Of a DNA stretch of 64,000 bases, positions 33,572 to 47,200 are shown one piece after another (position 1 is the stretch's first letter; every line of letters begins with the position of its first letter). The translations under genes and the position numbers were made by a program. Under the pieces are notes generated by a model, which was not told the origin of the DNA, did no database searches, and was given only the letters and a program-made list of their open reading frames with translations. Source of the DNA: Gordius sp. MW1 (lineage: Eukaryota > Nematomorpha > Gordioida > Gordea > Gordiidae); assembly GCA_964036665.1 (NCBI GenBank), contig OZ038532.1, positions 9,114,001 to 9,178,000 on the forward strand. Direction: 5' to 3'.

Positions 33572-36500
33572 TACGACGGTCCCAAGTCAGTGTGCAAAAA
33601 AGTGGAGGGTTGGCGTCAGGTCGGAAACCGGCTATAAAAACCAACTCCAAAATCATGATAGTTTCAAACAAGATTTTACAACAGAAACCTAGGGTGTCCT
33701 CCACTAACGACGTGCACTGCATATTCCGCCCGTGCAAAGTTAAAAATACATTAGGGTTACTGTTCAACTCGCAACGAAGGCGGTCAAGGAGATTAGTTAA
33801 AGAAAGAATGCGAATAACGTGCTAAAATGTGGAAACGTCGACGGGGAAGAGCATCGAGTTAGCACAAATGCTAATAATAAGAAAGGTACACATCGCCTGC
33901 CTACAAGAGACGAGGTGGAACGGAACGAAAGCTCGGGAATTAGGAGAAGGATACAAGCTTTTCTACAGTGGGTCATTAAATCGTAGAAACGGGGTCGGTA
34001 TCGTTGTAAGCGAATCGCTCAATAACAAGTTGGTGGAAATCAAGCGTTGTTCCGACAGGCTAATGTGGGTGAAGATTGCAGATCAAGGGGGCCTTCTAAC
34101 CGTTATGTGCGCGTATGCTCCCCAAATTGGGTATACTTCGATTCATTGGAAAAAGAAACACAAGGAATCCGACAGGAAGAAAGGCTAATTGGGGCCGATT
34201 TCAACGCTCACGTAGTGAAAGATCGTCTCGGGTATGAACGCAATCATGGAGGCTATGGGCATGGTCTGAAGAACAAAGAAGGGGAAAAACTTCTCTAAGT
34301 ATCTCAAGCATATGACATGGCGATCGTTAACACCTATTTTCTGAAACGCGAAGATCATATTGTGACCTCTAGAAGTGAGAAGCATTTCAGGCAAATTGAC
34401 TATTGGCTTATACGGCGAAAGGACTTATGGAGTATCAAAGATTGCAAAGTAATACCGCGAGAAAAAATCGCCAGGAAACATCGTCCACTTGTTATGGATC
34501 TTGACAGAATAGTATTTCCCGAAAGAAGAAAGGTATATGAACCTCGAATTTGATACGAAAGGCTAAAGGATACGTAGACGAAGGAAGAATACCATCAAAA
34601 AGCCTCCTCACACTTGGGTGCAAGGAAATTGCAAAGGGATTTAAACGACAATTGGGAGACGCTATCTAAGGACATAAAGGAAACAACGATTCGTCTAGGA
34701 TAGACCAAAGGAGGCAAAGCTATGAATAGGGAACTATGGTGGTGGGATCAATCGGTTAGGGATTTCATCGAAAGAAAGAAAAATCTATATAGACGGTGGC
34801 ATAAATCAAAAAAGTCGGAGGATTATCAAGAGTATAGCAACGCAAAGAGGGCCGCAAAAAAGACCGTTGCAATAGCGAAGAATGCCGCCTACACCGAGAT
34901 GTCAAATAAACTGGATCATAAAGGGTGCGATAGGCTTAGGTGCAAATTGGCCAAGATAAGGGAGAAGAAAAGTCGCGATATCGGAGTTCTTAAAATAGTC
35001 AAAAACGAGACGGGTCAAACCTTATTCAAGCCGAAGGAAGATGGAAAGGATAATTTAACAACCTTATTATGAATACTGCAAATGACAAGGATTCCCTTCC
35101 CAAAATTGAGCAAATATAAGTATGGTCCAACACTTACAGGAGGATGAAGTTAGGACACAAATAAACAAGATGCGAAAAGGAAATGCAAATGGCCCAGATG
35201 GATTACCTATAGAAGCATTGCTCGGATGTCGTGAAGAAGGAGTCACTATGACGAACCTTCTTAACAGGATATTGGTAGAAGAGCGAATTCCTAATCAATG
35301 GAGAGCAAGCACGATTATAACCTTATTTAAAGGCAAAGGAGACCCTCAAGACTGTGACAATTACAGAAATATCAAGCTAACTTGCCACTCCTTGAAGCTC
35401 ATGGAAAGGATCTTAGTATCAAGGCTGAAAACGAGGTGGAAATATCGGCTAATCAATTCGGATTTGTGGCCGGAAAATCCACAATCGACCCAATCTTCGC
35501 ACTAAGAAAATGATGGATAAGTATGGTGAAAAGATGAAAGACCTACATATGGTTTTTATCGACTTGGAGAAAGCTTATGACACGGTCCCCCGCGATTTAA
35601 TATGGTGGTGCCTGAGAAAACAAAATATCCCTGACGCATATATACGGCTTGTACAAAAAAAATAAATGAAGCCTCAAACTCTTGCGTTAAGACGACAGTT
35701 GGAGACTCTAAATCTTTTTGGGTTAAAATTGGATTACATCAATGATCTGCTTTAAGTCCCTTTTTATTTAATATAATAGACACGATAACGAGGGACTTAA
35801 AAGCCATCGCCATGGTGTATGCTATATGCCGATGATATAGTACTATACGATAAAAAAAGGAAGAAAGTATCCGAAAAAGCCGAAAAGTGGTAAAAGCGCT
35901 TAGCTGGATATGGCTAAAGGTCAACGATCGAAAAACGGTATATATGAAAATGAACCGTACTGGCAGCCCATCGTTAGATTACCATCTAAAGTACCGAAAA
36001 GTAAACAGGTTTACATACCTCGGCTCGATGCTACATCACATTAAGAGGGAGGTTGCGCAACGGAAGTCAATGCCCGGATTTCAAAAGGATGGCTTAAATG
36101 GCGAAGTATATCCGGTGTAATGTGCGACAAGAAAATACCAATATGGTTGAAGAGCAAAGCTTACAAATCTATCGTAAGACCGGTGTTACTCTATGGAAGT
36201 GAAACATGGGCTTTAAACACCACGTAAGGAAAGCTATTACAAGCCACAGAGATGAGAATGATACGGTGGAGCTTGGGATATACTAAGTTCGACCATATGA
36301 CGAATGACCTGTTCATGACAAAAATGGGTATTCAACCTATGGCGGACATGATTAACGAAAATCGGCTAAGGTGGTATGGGCATATACTAAGAAGGGACAC
36401 GAATGACGTAAATCGAAAAGTACTGAAAATGGAGGTACCGGGCAAGAGAGGAAGCTTGGAAAGTGCAAGTCAAGTAATGAAAACAAAAGAGATTAGTCAA

Positions 36501-36591
36501 GATATGGCACTCACCCGGTCAAGATTGAAGAAACTAATCAAAACAAACCCCACGACTGTGGGACCAAATAACTGATAAAGAAGAAGAAGAT
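33572..36591 (+). mobile_element. RTE-like non-LTR retrotransposon inserted in the satellite
   Basis: About 3 kb interrupts a satellite unit: the unit text AACCYAACAT | TGATNGTTCTTG, intact near 37080-37100, is split at 33571 and 36592. There is no LTR. The 3' end is a short purine-rich simple repeat (AAGAAGAAGAAGAT), as in RTE-type LINEs, instead of poly(A). A single coding unit has an AP endonuclease followed by RT. A clear target duplication was not resolved. Confidence 0.8.
33829..36575 (+). pseudogene. LINE endonuclease-reverse transcriptase (RTE type), frameshifted
   Basis: The apurinic endonuclease domain starts near 33829 (IACLQETRW with catalytic Glu, VMCAYAPQIG, GADFNAHV, and ARKHRPLVMDL near 34470). 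RT blocks follow: [55 protein letters not shown] and the active site YADD at 35825-35836. The C-terminal part shows LLYGSETWAL and NRLRWYGHILRRD (36252-36575). The protein would nick target DNA and prime reverse transcription from it. Several frame changes and stops break it, so this copy is inactive as read. The YGSETW and RLRW blocks favour RTE over Jockey or CR1. Confidence 0.88.
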
Positions 36592-37510
36592 TGATTGTTC
36601 TTGTTAATAACATTCATAATATTGGCTTTTTGGCCGTCCGCTGGCTGCTGACCATTGAAAAAAATTACCACTGGCCAAAGTGTTAATCGACATTTTTTTT
36701 CGTTTTTTTGACTCTTATGTATTTATATCCTTATTGACCGTCTCCTGACCAATGGAAAAAAATGACCACTAGTCAAAGTATGAATCGAAATTTTTTTTCC
36801 GTTTTTTTTGACTCTTATGAATTTTTATCCTTTTTGACCGTCCCCTGGCTGCTGATCAATGGAAAAAAATGACCAATGACCAAAGTGTGAATCGAAATTT
36901 TTTTTTCTCGTTTTTTTTTAATTGCTATTTGGCTAACATTGATAATTACCCTGTACACCCCCCCCCCCTACAAGGGCCTATGCCTCTACTAATATGGGTC
37001 CCTGTGCCCCCCCCCCTACAAAGGCCTATGCCATACCTGATGTGGGTTCGAATCTCGGCCAGGGTCAATTTTTTTTTATTAACCCAACATTGATCGTTCT
37101 TGTTAATACCATTGATAATATTGGCTTTTTGGCCGTCCGCTGGCTGCTGACCATTGAAAATAATGACCACTGGCCAAAGTGTGAATCGAAATTTTTTTGT
37201 TTTTTTGACTCTTACGAATTTATATCCTTTTTGACCGTCTCCTGGCTGCTGACCAATGGAAAAAAATGACCATTGGCCAAAGTGTGAATCGCTATTTTTT
37301 CGTTTTTTTTGAATCTTATGTATTTATATCCTCTTTTACCGTGTCCTCGCTGCGGATTAATAGAAAAAATGACCATTGGCCAAAGTGTGAATCGCTATTT
37401 TTTTCGTTTTTTTTGACTCTTATGAATTTATATTCTCTTTTACCGTGTATTGGCTGCTGATTAATAGAAAAAATGACCATTGGCCAAATGTGAATCGAAT
37501 TTTTTTCCGT
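36592..37510. repeat. Hairpin satellite, array 2 (about seven units)
   Basis: Continuation of the 33-kb satellite after the LINE. Units with the CCAATGG/CCATTGG-type inverted pair lie near 36650, 36750, 36860, 37150, 37250, 37360 and 37457. Between the third and fourth lies a C-run spacer (36957-37056) with GGGTTCGAATCTCGG, a tRNA B-box-like string. Open frames on both strands are translated repeat. Confidence 0.85.
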
Positions 37511-37864
37511 TTATTTGACCCCTATTTTAACACCTGTTGCATTTGCTTCATTTAAACCTATCAATCCATACTGTCACATGTAGTTTTTTATATTTTGCCC
37601 CAATAATTAACGTGCCTCGCTTTTAAATAGACTTTAGCAGTTTAATGGCGCTTTTCCTCGAATTAATGTAAATCAACCAAAAGCATATCACAATGTTATT
37701 AGTCTGTCGCTGTCAAATAAATGACATTTAATTAGAAGTAAATATTATAATAATTCTAAATGTCTAATCATATTCATAAAAGGTTGAGATAATGGGCCTA
37801 TTCCTACAACAGTAAATGTACCAAGATTAAGTTGTGTTTTTTCTGCATAACAAATGAGGCTGTT

Positions 37865-39973
37865 TATCGTATTCGTGCGAAAAGGAATACGATTTAAATA
37901 AGAAGGTCCAGAAGGGAAGAGTTATTAGGAATTAATTGGGGGAACTTAAAGGAAAATTGGGCCGTAAAACGATAAATTATTGGGGGATGGCCGGGCCGCG
38001 AACAGGCTCACGCGCGTACGCAGAAATATTTCTCAACTGTCTTTATTACATGGCATTAATATAATCACAACCAAGAAAATATATAATAATTAAAAGATCG
38101 CAATGTCAAAATCGCATACGATAAGATGCGTATATCGAAAATCACTCACGCGTAAGAAAAATAACAAATACGTATCAGCGCGTCGGGGGGGGGGGGTATA
38201 CGCGTACTAGAAATTAAATGTAAAAGAATAATGGTCTACGCTATGAGTGTACAACGTGTAAGATCAAAAGATTGTACCGCGTGTTGAACTCTTAACTTTA
38301 ATTTTTGAATAAGATGAGATGAGGGGGGGGGGGTGTGTGGGAAGACATCTTCATCATCGTATCTCTGGATACGCTAATTTCATTCTTCGTGTATGGGTAC
38401 ACGACATCTTTTCCTTTTAAAAGTCGAAGACTTAATGTATTTTCGATAGAGTTCTAAGAGTTCAGTGCAACTATCAAGGCGGCGTTATTAACATTATAAA
38501 TTTCAAACATCTGGCATCGAATACCAACTCTGGCCTTTGCTCACACGACGACTGATATATGTAAAAATCAGAGATAAAAAGGCAACGTCATGACTAACGG
38601 ATTTTTCTTCCAGCTCTGTGACTCACCTAGCAACAGCCTTGACAAAACTTATAATTAATATAGATTGTAAACTGCTATCTTGAAAATTATCCTTTCTTGC
38701 CCACGAGCAGACTGTCAAATACTAGTCAAAGAAACTGCGGGGGGGGGGAATTTTAATATTGGTTAACAATATAATTTTCATATAATAAATATATGTAAAT
38801 AAATCAAGTGTATAATTCTGTCTTACAATAATATTTTAGCGGATTAAGAATTTAGGCCTTGAGAATTAGTTAGGGATGATTCTGCATAATTGATATTTTG
38901 AATAAAATCAGTTTCGGGATCTTCATTCGTTCGAAGAATTCCGCCATATGTTCTCAGACATATTGGAATTTCCACTGAATTATGTTTGCGGTTTAAATTT
39001 GGTAGCCAATTGTTCGAAGGAATTGTTTTCTTCCTCCGTCTCCCAATATTTCCGAATCATGGATTGGTTCGATTGTTTTAGTAGAATAATCCTATCCGAT
39101 ATCCCTGCGCTGTGACGGTTGTTCATGGCAAACGGGATTGGAATAATTTTATTCAATATCCCTGCACTGTGACGATTTTTCATGGCAAACGGGATGTTCC
39201 TGGAATAATTTTATTCAATATCCCTGCACTGTGACGATTTTTCATGGCAAACGGGATGTTCCTGGAATAATTTTATCCGAATAATTTTATCCATTCCATT
39301 CAGAAGAAGGGGCGGGGCGGCAATTTGAATTCCAAATTAATTTTTCTGTATAAATTATTTCCTTTTTCGTTTTGTAGAATAATTCCTGGTTTCCTCCATC
39401 GGGCGTGAGTAGAATATCTGACACCAAATATCGTATTCGTGCGAAAAGGAATACGATTAATAAAAAGGTTCAGAAGGAAAGAATTCTTAGGAATTAATTG
39501 GGGGAACTTAAAGGAAAATTGGGCCGTAAAACGATAAATTATTGGGGGATGGCCGGGCCGCGAACAGGCTCACGCGCGTACGCAGAAATATTTCTCAACT
39601 GTCTTTATTACATGGCATTAATATAATCACAACCAAGAAAATATATAATAATTAAAAGATCGCAATGTCAAAATCGCATACGATAAGATGCGTATATCGA
39701 AAATCACTCACGCGTAAGAAAAATAACAAATACGTATCAGCGCGTCGGGGGGGGGGGGGGGGTATACGCGTACTAGAAATTAAATGTAAAAGAATAATGG
39801 TCTACGCTATGAGTGTACAACGTGTAAGATCAAAAGATTGTACCGCGTGTTGAACTCTTAACTTTAATTTTTGAATAAGATGAGATGAGGGGGGGGGGGG
39901 TGTGTGGGAAGACATCTTCATCATCGTATCTCTGGATACGCTAATTTCATTCTTCGTGTATGGGTACACGACA
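37865..39973 (-). mobile_element. Non-autonomous LTR retrotransposon (TRIM/LARD-like)
   Basis: Two direct repeats (37865-38406, 542 bp; 39429-39973, 545 bp) are nearly identical apart from G-run length. On the minus strand the LTR runs from TGTCGTGTAC to GAATACGATA. Next to the 5' LTR lies a primer-binding site TGGTGTCAGA (39417-39426), and next to the 3' LTR the purine tract AAAAGGAAAAGA (38407-38418). Both support minus orientation. The target duplication CTGTT lies at 37860-37864 and 39974-39978. The internal 1,022 bp carry no gag or pol, so movement needs a helper. Open frames within it are short and unrecognised. Confidence 0.9.
39085..39292. repeat. Three-copy tandem repeat of about 60 bp inside the LTR element
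   Basis: Units share ATATCCCTGCACTGTGACGA and CATGGCAAACGGGAT, starting near 39085, 39142 and 39203. Confidence 0.8.
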
Positions 39974-40807
39974 CTGTTTATATAACCCATAGAATTTGCC
40001 ATTTTATACACTTCTAGCAATTCAGCCTCACTATCAACCTTTACAATAATTTTTGGATGTCCTTGTTTGGCCCAAATTTTTTCATATGCCTTGATAATGG
40101 GGTCATTACTATTAAACGCTTGATAGTAGCATGCAATTGCTGCATGAGCACATTGTGTTGCAATCTCACCTTTACTCAATCTTAAATCATTCCTTACAAT
40201 TATTAATAATCTGTGCTTTTTCCTTCCAAGTTTTTTTAGCTCTCCTTTTGAAATGGCCGATAGTTAGAATTAAACAATTTCATTTATAAACTCAGAAATA
40301 TCATTTGGAAAAAATGTAATTGTATAATGTGTACTTTTTTTAGTGAATTTGAGGAAATCTCTTAAAGGAGTTATTATTGAGGTGAAAATTTCACTTCTGT
40401 GCAAAATGTACGATAAAATGTAATACAGGCAAGAATCACTTATGCGCATGCGCATTTATAAACCTCCGCGTTTGGTAAGTTTTCCAATGTTATTATCGTT
40501 CATTTTGTAAAGATTATTATTGTTTAATTTGTAAATTTTATGTAATATAGGCAAAATGTAATATAGGCAAGGGTTAGGGTTAGATTTAGTGATTTATTTG
40601 ATAATATGTAGTTCTTATTACATTTTGGCACTCGTACATTTTGCACCAGATTCGAAAATTTTGGTGGGAATATAAAAGATTTGTAAAACTTTTGTATATT
40701 TTGCACAACAGCCATCCAGTTGATAATCCTCCAGTAAACCATACGCCAATAACAACAAATATTAAATGTGATGAAAAATTATTTAAAAATTGTCAAATGT
40801 TTTGCAT

Positions 40808-43272
40808 AATTTAAATTTTAAAATACCGTCAATAATGACACGCATACCAAATGTTTTCCAGCGGTTGTCAAAATATATATCTGATAAAGGAATTCTAATA
40901 TCTAGCTTATTAACTAAATATAAACTGCTAAACATAAATAAGGGACCTTTCAATGTTATTCCAATCCAGGTATTAAGCATCTAGATTTTCTCTAACTGAA
41001 AATAATTAATTAAATAAAAGGTTTTGTATCGAAATGATGCCTTTCTTTGTACGCAAGAATACTAAGTGTAATATTACTTTCCACATAAATATTTAACAGA
41101 GCTATACGTAGAGAGCAACACTTAGCTTTGATGGAGATAAGAATGCACCTAGATGGAAGGGGCAAGCCAAGCAATACAAGTGTAACGATAAAATAAGGAA
41201 TAATTTAGGCACAAGATTATGAGGACACAGAGAATGGTAGAAGAAAGGAGGTGATGGCGATATTTGAAAATGTTAAGAGGATAAAATAGGCGAAGAAGTG
41301 ACAAAGTGAAACACCTAGGCTCACGTATAATGAAAATGTAATATGAAAAGATACATAGTAAAAAAGAGATGGGCAAGTATACAGGAGCATAAATATAAAT
41401 CCTGAAAGGACGCCACCAGAAAAAATAACAAAGATTCATCCTTTTTTAAACTACTAACTTAAATCATTTAATAAACCGCCGTAATAGGTTGGCAATATAA
41501 TAGAGTTACAAAGGTGAGTAAAAAACTGTAATTTTTTCAAAAGTTTTTTTACTAATAGCTAAAGCGACGCGCATTGTAGTAGGGATGATTGGCGCATAAT
41601 CGAATTGATACGAGTTTCATCAAGATATAACCTAATGGGCAATAAGAGGTTTGTAGGATATTTCGACGAGTTAAGGATAGAGATGTAGCAAATAAAGGAG
41701 GATAGAGATTGGCAGGAAGTTAGGGGAATTGGATTCAATCCTCATGTGAATCATCATTAATTCAATCATCATCAATTCAATCAGAAATTCAACAATCAAT
41801 TCAATCATGATATCATGCATCATTTTTATTCATTAATATACTTATTTCTTTATTCATTAATATACTTATCCCTACTTATCCCATTATTCAGTAATATACT
41901 TATCCCTACTTATCCCATTATTAAATAATATACTTATCCCTACTTATCCCTTTTTTCATTAATATACTTATAGCTACTTATACCATTATTACTGTAAATC
42001 AATTAAGTGTACATACTTGTTTATTGTTAAAGGTTTAACTATCAAAGCTCAAAGACGATTAACTTTGAACTCAATAAGGTCATACTTCTCTTCTTAATCA
42101 TAATTACTGAGTATTAAAATTGAGTCTTGCGGCTCTTCAAACTAATTGCAGACAGCTTCATTTCGTAAAGCCTCGACGATGCAAAAGTATAAACTCTAAT
42201 AAATATAATCACTTCCTTGTTTATTTTCTCGCCACAGGGCCCATCATTTGATTGGCGCTGCTTCTGTCTAGCCTAGTAGAACCCTTTAAATTGTAGCTGC
42301 TAACAAGTTTTTCGAATTTTTCTAAAGATTGTATCAAGGAAATCGAATTGCCCAAAACTATGACCTTGCAAAGCTATGCATCACGAATATGAAACATACA
42401 GGTAAGATAATAAAATGGCTGAGGTGAATTGAAAGGCCCAAATTTATATGAAATTAACAATATGGCATCAAATCAATATCCAGTGATGAAAACAGAGAAA
42501 ACATTCATATCACATTATCGAAGAAATTCTAGGAGTGTCATAAATTAATTCTTTTCATCTGGGGAGCTAAGGCAACGCTTGTGAACGTTATAGGCTTTCG
42601 GTAAGTAAGCAAGAAACTCACCAAGTTACCCGAATATAAATAAATATTTATATAGGAGACGACGGGTACGTTCTCCAGTTATCGCGCAGAGAAACAAGGG
42701 AGTGCAGCAAGTGGTGATGCAATACAATGACTCTTATGACTGGAAGAAAACTTGTTTAGCGAAGGGCTTGTCCGGAAACATCTTAACTGCCGCGGAAAAA
42801 TGGCTATCATTGACCTGCCGAACTAATACATCCAAATTACATATAGCCTTGGGTCTTGTTAGGTCTAACCTGGAGAAGGTTACAATAGGACAAGGTGGAC
42901 GGAATCTTAACGGGAATGGCATATGTGTAAAGATGGCCAAATTTGTCAGATCGGTATCTCACCATTTTTAAAAGAGAGAGCATAATGCAGTTCATAGGTA
43001 TAAAAGTATTTGAAGCTAAAGATATCAGTTAAAGATCGAGACCCCCTAGCAATCTACTTTCAACGAACTAATAGGTTGGTACATACAGCCTGTCAAGGTA
43101 CAATATACGAAACAAATGGGGGTGATACTCATGAATTAGATGAGTTTTGAATATGCTCGTCATTTTAACAACTTTTCTTAAATGAATTAAAGAGTAGTTT
43201 ATTAAAGACTGGTGCTAGAGCTTTAAAAATTTTGGTATGACTATTTTAAATCATAAATTTAAAAAAATGATA
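40808..43272. other. Non-coding region with small tandem repeats
   Basis: At 41818-41990 about five copies of a unit of about 37 bp (ATTAATATACTTATCCCTAC) stand in tandem, preceded by ATTCAATCATCA-type simple repeats. At 42180-42260 AATAAATATAATC followed by TCGCCACAGGG could be an LTR 3' end, but no partner was found. An 89-codon frame at 42702-42971 is unassigned. Confidence 0.45.
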
Positions 43273-43944
43273 TCAAAACCCAGTCTTGTTAAGGAGCGGC
43301 GCTACATGAACGCCGCTCCAGGGCGCCGCTCCATTTATTCAAAAAAAGCTCTTTTTAAAAATGAGGAGCGGGAGCGGGAGTCGCTGCTTTTAGGGCTGGA
43401 GCGGAGAAGCGCCGCTTCTCCGCTCCTTTAAATTTAATATATAAAATTTTATTATTTTTTAAATATTTATAATATTTGTTAATTAAATTTAATGAAAATA
43501 TAATTTTATTTTATTTAAATTTAATTTATTCATTATTAAATGTTGAGCCGAGTTTTATTTTGATTTTTCATCTAATCATTTAAAACATTAAACATCTGTT
43601 TTCCTTTGAAAAATCTTGTAACTGTTAGTCATAATAATTTAATATTCCTTTTATAGATATATAATAAAAAATAGTTTTATTATGGATCTAGAGATTATAG
43701 AAGATTAAGAAGAAACCGAAGTGGAATTTCAATTTCCACCATTTAAAAAATATTTCAAGCTTATTGATACAGATGATAAAGTCAACTTAAAGGCGAAATG
43801 CCTATTGTGCATTAATAACAAAATGATTTCTTTTTCTAAAATCAGCAGCTTTAATTTAAAAAAACACCTTAAGGTAAAATCAATATTTCTTTATTTTATA
43901 ATAATTTTTTTAAAATGGCTTTAATTATTTTTGGGCAATTCATT

Positions 43945-44229
43945 TTTAACTTTAAGAAAAGTAGGTAATGATGAGTATGGTAACGATGCTATATTTGCTA
44001 TACGCGATGATAAGTATAATATTTGATATACGCGATGATAAGTATAAGCAAATACGGTAATAATGTTATATTTAATATACGCGATGATAAGTATAAGCGA
44101 ATGGATTTGTTTTGAATAATGATGCAATATTTGGATGAAGCGATTTGTGGAAATGATGTAATAATAATAACATATGGAGTTGACAATCCGCTACATTTCT
44201 ATTGTCAACTCGCATTTTAATATCCTACA
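43945..44229 (-). repeat. 3' LTR of the CsRn1-type element (first copy)
   Basis: 285 bp, minus-strand start TGTAGGATATT. It contains about three units marked by TATACGCGATGATAAGTATA. The 5' LTR has one extra unit and is longer. Confidence 0.9.
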
Positions 44230-44256
44230 AATAGTCCCCTTCTTAGACGTGGAGCG

Positions 44257-47200
44257 TTACATAAAATTGAAAAACTTCTTGGGCCAATGAACATGACGGC
44301 CGGACTTGGTGATAATTGGTGTAGGAGTGATTTTGGTTGGTGGAGAAGAAGAATTGCTTGCTTTGGGAGGAGTAAACACAGCGGGTTGCATGGTAGGTCT
44401 GCTTAACGCAGGTCGGCTTGGAGGGGAGGGACATGGATTTAGGGAAATTGGTTCATCGGATCTCGGTTCAAGGAAGGCGGGCTTTAAACGGTCAATTGAA
44501 ACGGTGTCCAGTTTTCCTTTGTGGTCTATGACGAAATATTTAGAATGTCTTTCAATTACCTTGTAAGGACCTTCGTACGGAGGGACTAAAGCTTTCCGAA
44601 GCCGGTCAATTCTTACAAATACGTGAGTGGCTGTAACCAAATCGTTGGTAATCTGTTGTTTGATATTTGATGGTCTGGTGGGTGTGAAACGAACGTGATC
44701 AAACTGCTCCCGAAGTCGTTGAATGTAATCAGCTGCATTTGTGTCGCAATTTGATGGTTGCAAAAAGTCTCCTGGCAGTCTCAAAGAGGTGCCGTATACC
44801 AGTTCAGCACTTGAACAGGATAAGTCCTCCTTGACGGTGCTTCGGATACCTAGAAGTACAAGGGGTATCCGATCAGACCAATTGGTAGTGTCTCCTTTTG
44901 CGGTAATCGAACTTTTTAACTGACGATGAAATCGTTCCACCATACCGTTGGCTTGTGGATGGTAAGCCGTAGTGGTTATATGATGGTAACCTAATAAAGT
45001 AGATAAGTGTTTAAATAAGGCAGACTGGAATTGGGGGCCTCGGTCTGTGGTTAATGTAGTGGGTACTCCGTAGTTAGCTATCCAATGCGTCAAAAATGTT
45101 CGGGCTACAGTTTCAGCTGACGCATCGTTGATTGGGATTGCCACGGGCCACCGGGTAAAACGATCGACTGCGGTGAAAATGTAGGTGTGTCCATTAGAAG
45201 GCGGTAATGGGCCCACGAGGTCCACGTGAACATGACTGAATTTTGCGTCCGGTTCCGCGAAAGTGGCTGGGACTGTGATGGTGTGTCTATTAACTTTGCA
45301 TTTTTGGCATGGAACGCACTGTTTCGTCCAATCTCGTACCTCTTTATTCATACCAGGCCAGACGAAACGTTTGGAAATCAGTTTTAGTGTTGGCCGGGAG
45401 GCTGGATGGGACAGACCATGTAGGTGCTAAAAAACTTCGCGTCGTAGTCTCTTGGGTACTAAGGGCCTTGGAATTGTGGTGGATGTATCGCAGGTAAGGG
45501 TTAAACTCGTACCTGGAATTGAACATTGCTCCAATTTAAGGGATCCAAGCTCTTCGGTTGAGTATTGTTCTCGTTGTTGTGACATAGCTATCCTTTCCGT
45601 TATTGTGGTATTTGTAAGTTGTATGGAATCTATCTCTGTTCGCGAAAAAGCGTCCGCCACGATATTTGTCTTACCTTTGATGAACTGAATGTCGGATGTA
45701 AATTGTGATATGTAGTCTAGCTGTCGTATTTCCCGTGGTGAGTATTTGTAAGACTTACTAGTTAAGGCGTAGGTCAGAGGCTTGTGATCTGTGTGAACTG
45801 TGAAGTCTCGCCCTTCTAAAACATGTCGATAATGTTTTATAGAGAGGTAAATAGCAAGTAATTCCCTACCAAATGTGTTGTAGCGTGTCTGGGCCTAATT
45901 TTATTTAAGCGAAAAAAATGATAGGGGGCTACTTTCTCCATTTATTGTTTGGTGCAGAACGGCGCCAATGGCGGTGTTTGACGCGTCGGTTGTTAATGAG
46001 AGAGTGGCGCTTTCTACTAGGTGATTCAGGGTCGTGACCTCGTCAAGCGCTTCCTTAGTCTTGTTGAATGCCTCATGTGCGTCTTGCGTTAACACGAGGG
46101 GTCCTTTTGAGTCATTGAGCAGGTCAGTTAATGGCTGGAGGAGGAGTGCGCAGCTAGGTATAAAACGTCGGTAAAAATTTACCATACCTACGAAGCGACG
46201 AAGTTGTGTCATGGTTGTTGGGGTGGCAAAACTTTTGATAGCTGAGATTTTGTCTGGTACTGGAGTTAGACCTTGTGGCGATACGTGGTGGCCAAGGAAG
46301 CTAATTGCAGATTGTGCCCATTTACATTTGCTTACGTTAATCTTGAGATCGAACTCACGTAGGCGTGGAAAACTTGACGGAGATGCTCTAAGTGTTGGGT
46401 AGTTGATGAGCTTGCAATTAAGATATCATCTAGATAGGCAAATGTAAAGTTCAGGCCTCGAAAGGCTTGGTCGATGAAACGTTGGAAGGTTTGAGCGGAG
46501 TTGCGTAGCCCAAAAGGCATACGTGAATATTCGAATAGACCGAAGGGTGTGGTAATGGCTGTCTTTTTGATGTCTTCGAAGGCGACGGGAATTTGGTGGT
46601 AGGCTCGAACGAGATCTATCTTGCTGTAGATTGTTGTGCCGGCTAGATTGAGCGAAAAGTCGTGGAGGTGTGGGAGGGGATATCGATCTGGTACGGTTTG
46701 AGTGTTAAGGGCTCTGTAATCACCGCATGGTCGCCAATCCCCGGGTACTTTCTTTGGGACCATATGCAGAGGAGATGCCCAGGGACTATCCGAAGGTTGG
46801 ATTAGACCCAATTCAAGCATATGAGTAAATTCTTGTTTAGCTATTTTCAATTTAACAGGGTCTAGGCGCCTAGGCTTGCCGTAAGCAGGTGGGCCTTGGG
46901 TGTTTATGTGATGGACGACGTGATGCTTTACGTTAACCTTGTAATTAGGGGGGGTATAAATTTCAGGGAATTCCCTTAATAAGTTTAAAAAATCAGGAGA
47001 ATCTACTTTAATAGCGAGTTGTACATTATACAAACTCGAGTTAGTGGAATGGCCATACGATTTTAATGCGGTAATGGAGTCCAGCAGACACTGTCGTCGG
47101 ATATCTACGAGGAGATTGAAGTTGCTTAAGAAATCCGCCCCGATGATCGCCGTTTTTACATCAGCAACTGTGAATACCCATTGGAAATTCCTGCGCAAAC

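Larger units (their letters stand above)
37745..40807 (-). pseudogene. PTRH2: PTRH2 pseudogene retaining its intron, split by an LTR element
   Basis: Minus-strand exon 1 remnant 40807-40690 keeps the membrane-anchor pattern (FTGG...GWLL) but has TGA after four codons. Exon 2 runs from about 40256 to 39979 (VRNDLRLSKGEIATQCAHAA, then KIIVKVDSEAELLEVYKMAN) and resumes at 37859-37745 (VVGIGPLSQPF), stop at 37745-37747. Between them lies the insertion 37865-39973 with the duplication CTGTT. The DAGRTQ block is changed to YAEKTQ, and the acceptor AG of the intact gene is not preserved. The intron remains (about 430 bp), so the copy arose by DNA duplication, not retroposition. Confidence 0.92.

Noticed and set aside
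41818..41990. Repeats of about 37 bp, CRISPR-like in size
   Set aside because: Head-to-tail tandem repeat without spacers in eukaryotic DNA.
42180..42260. Possible LTR end with AATAAA and CCACA followed by TTGATTGGCGCTG
   Set aside because: No second LTR, no target duplication and no retroelement protein downstream.
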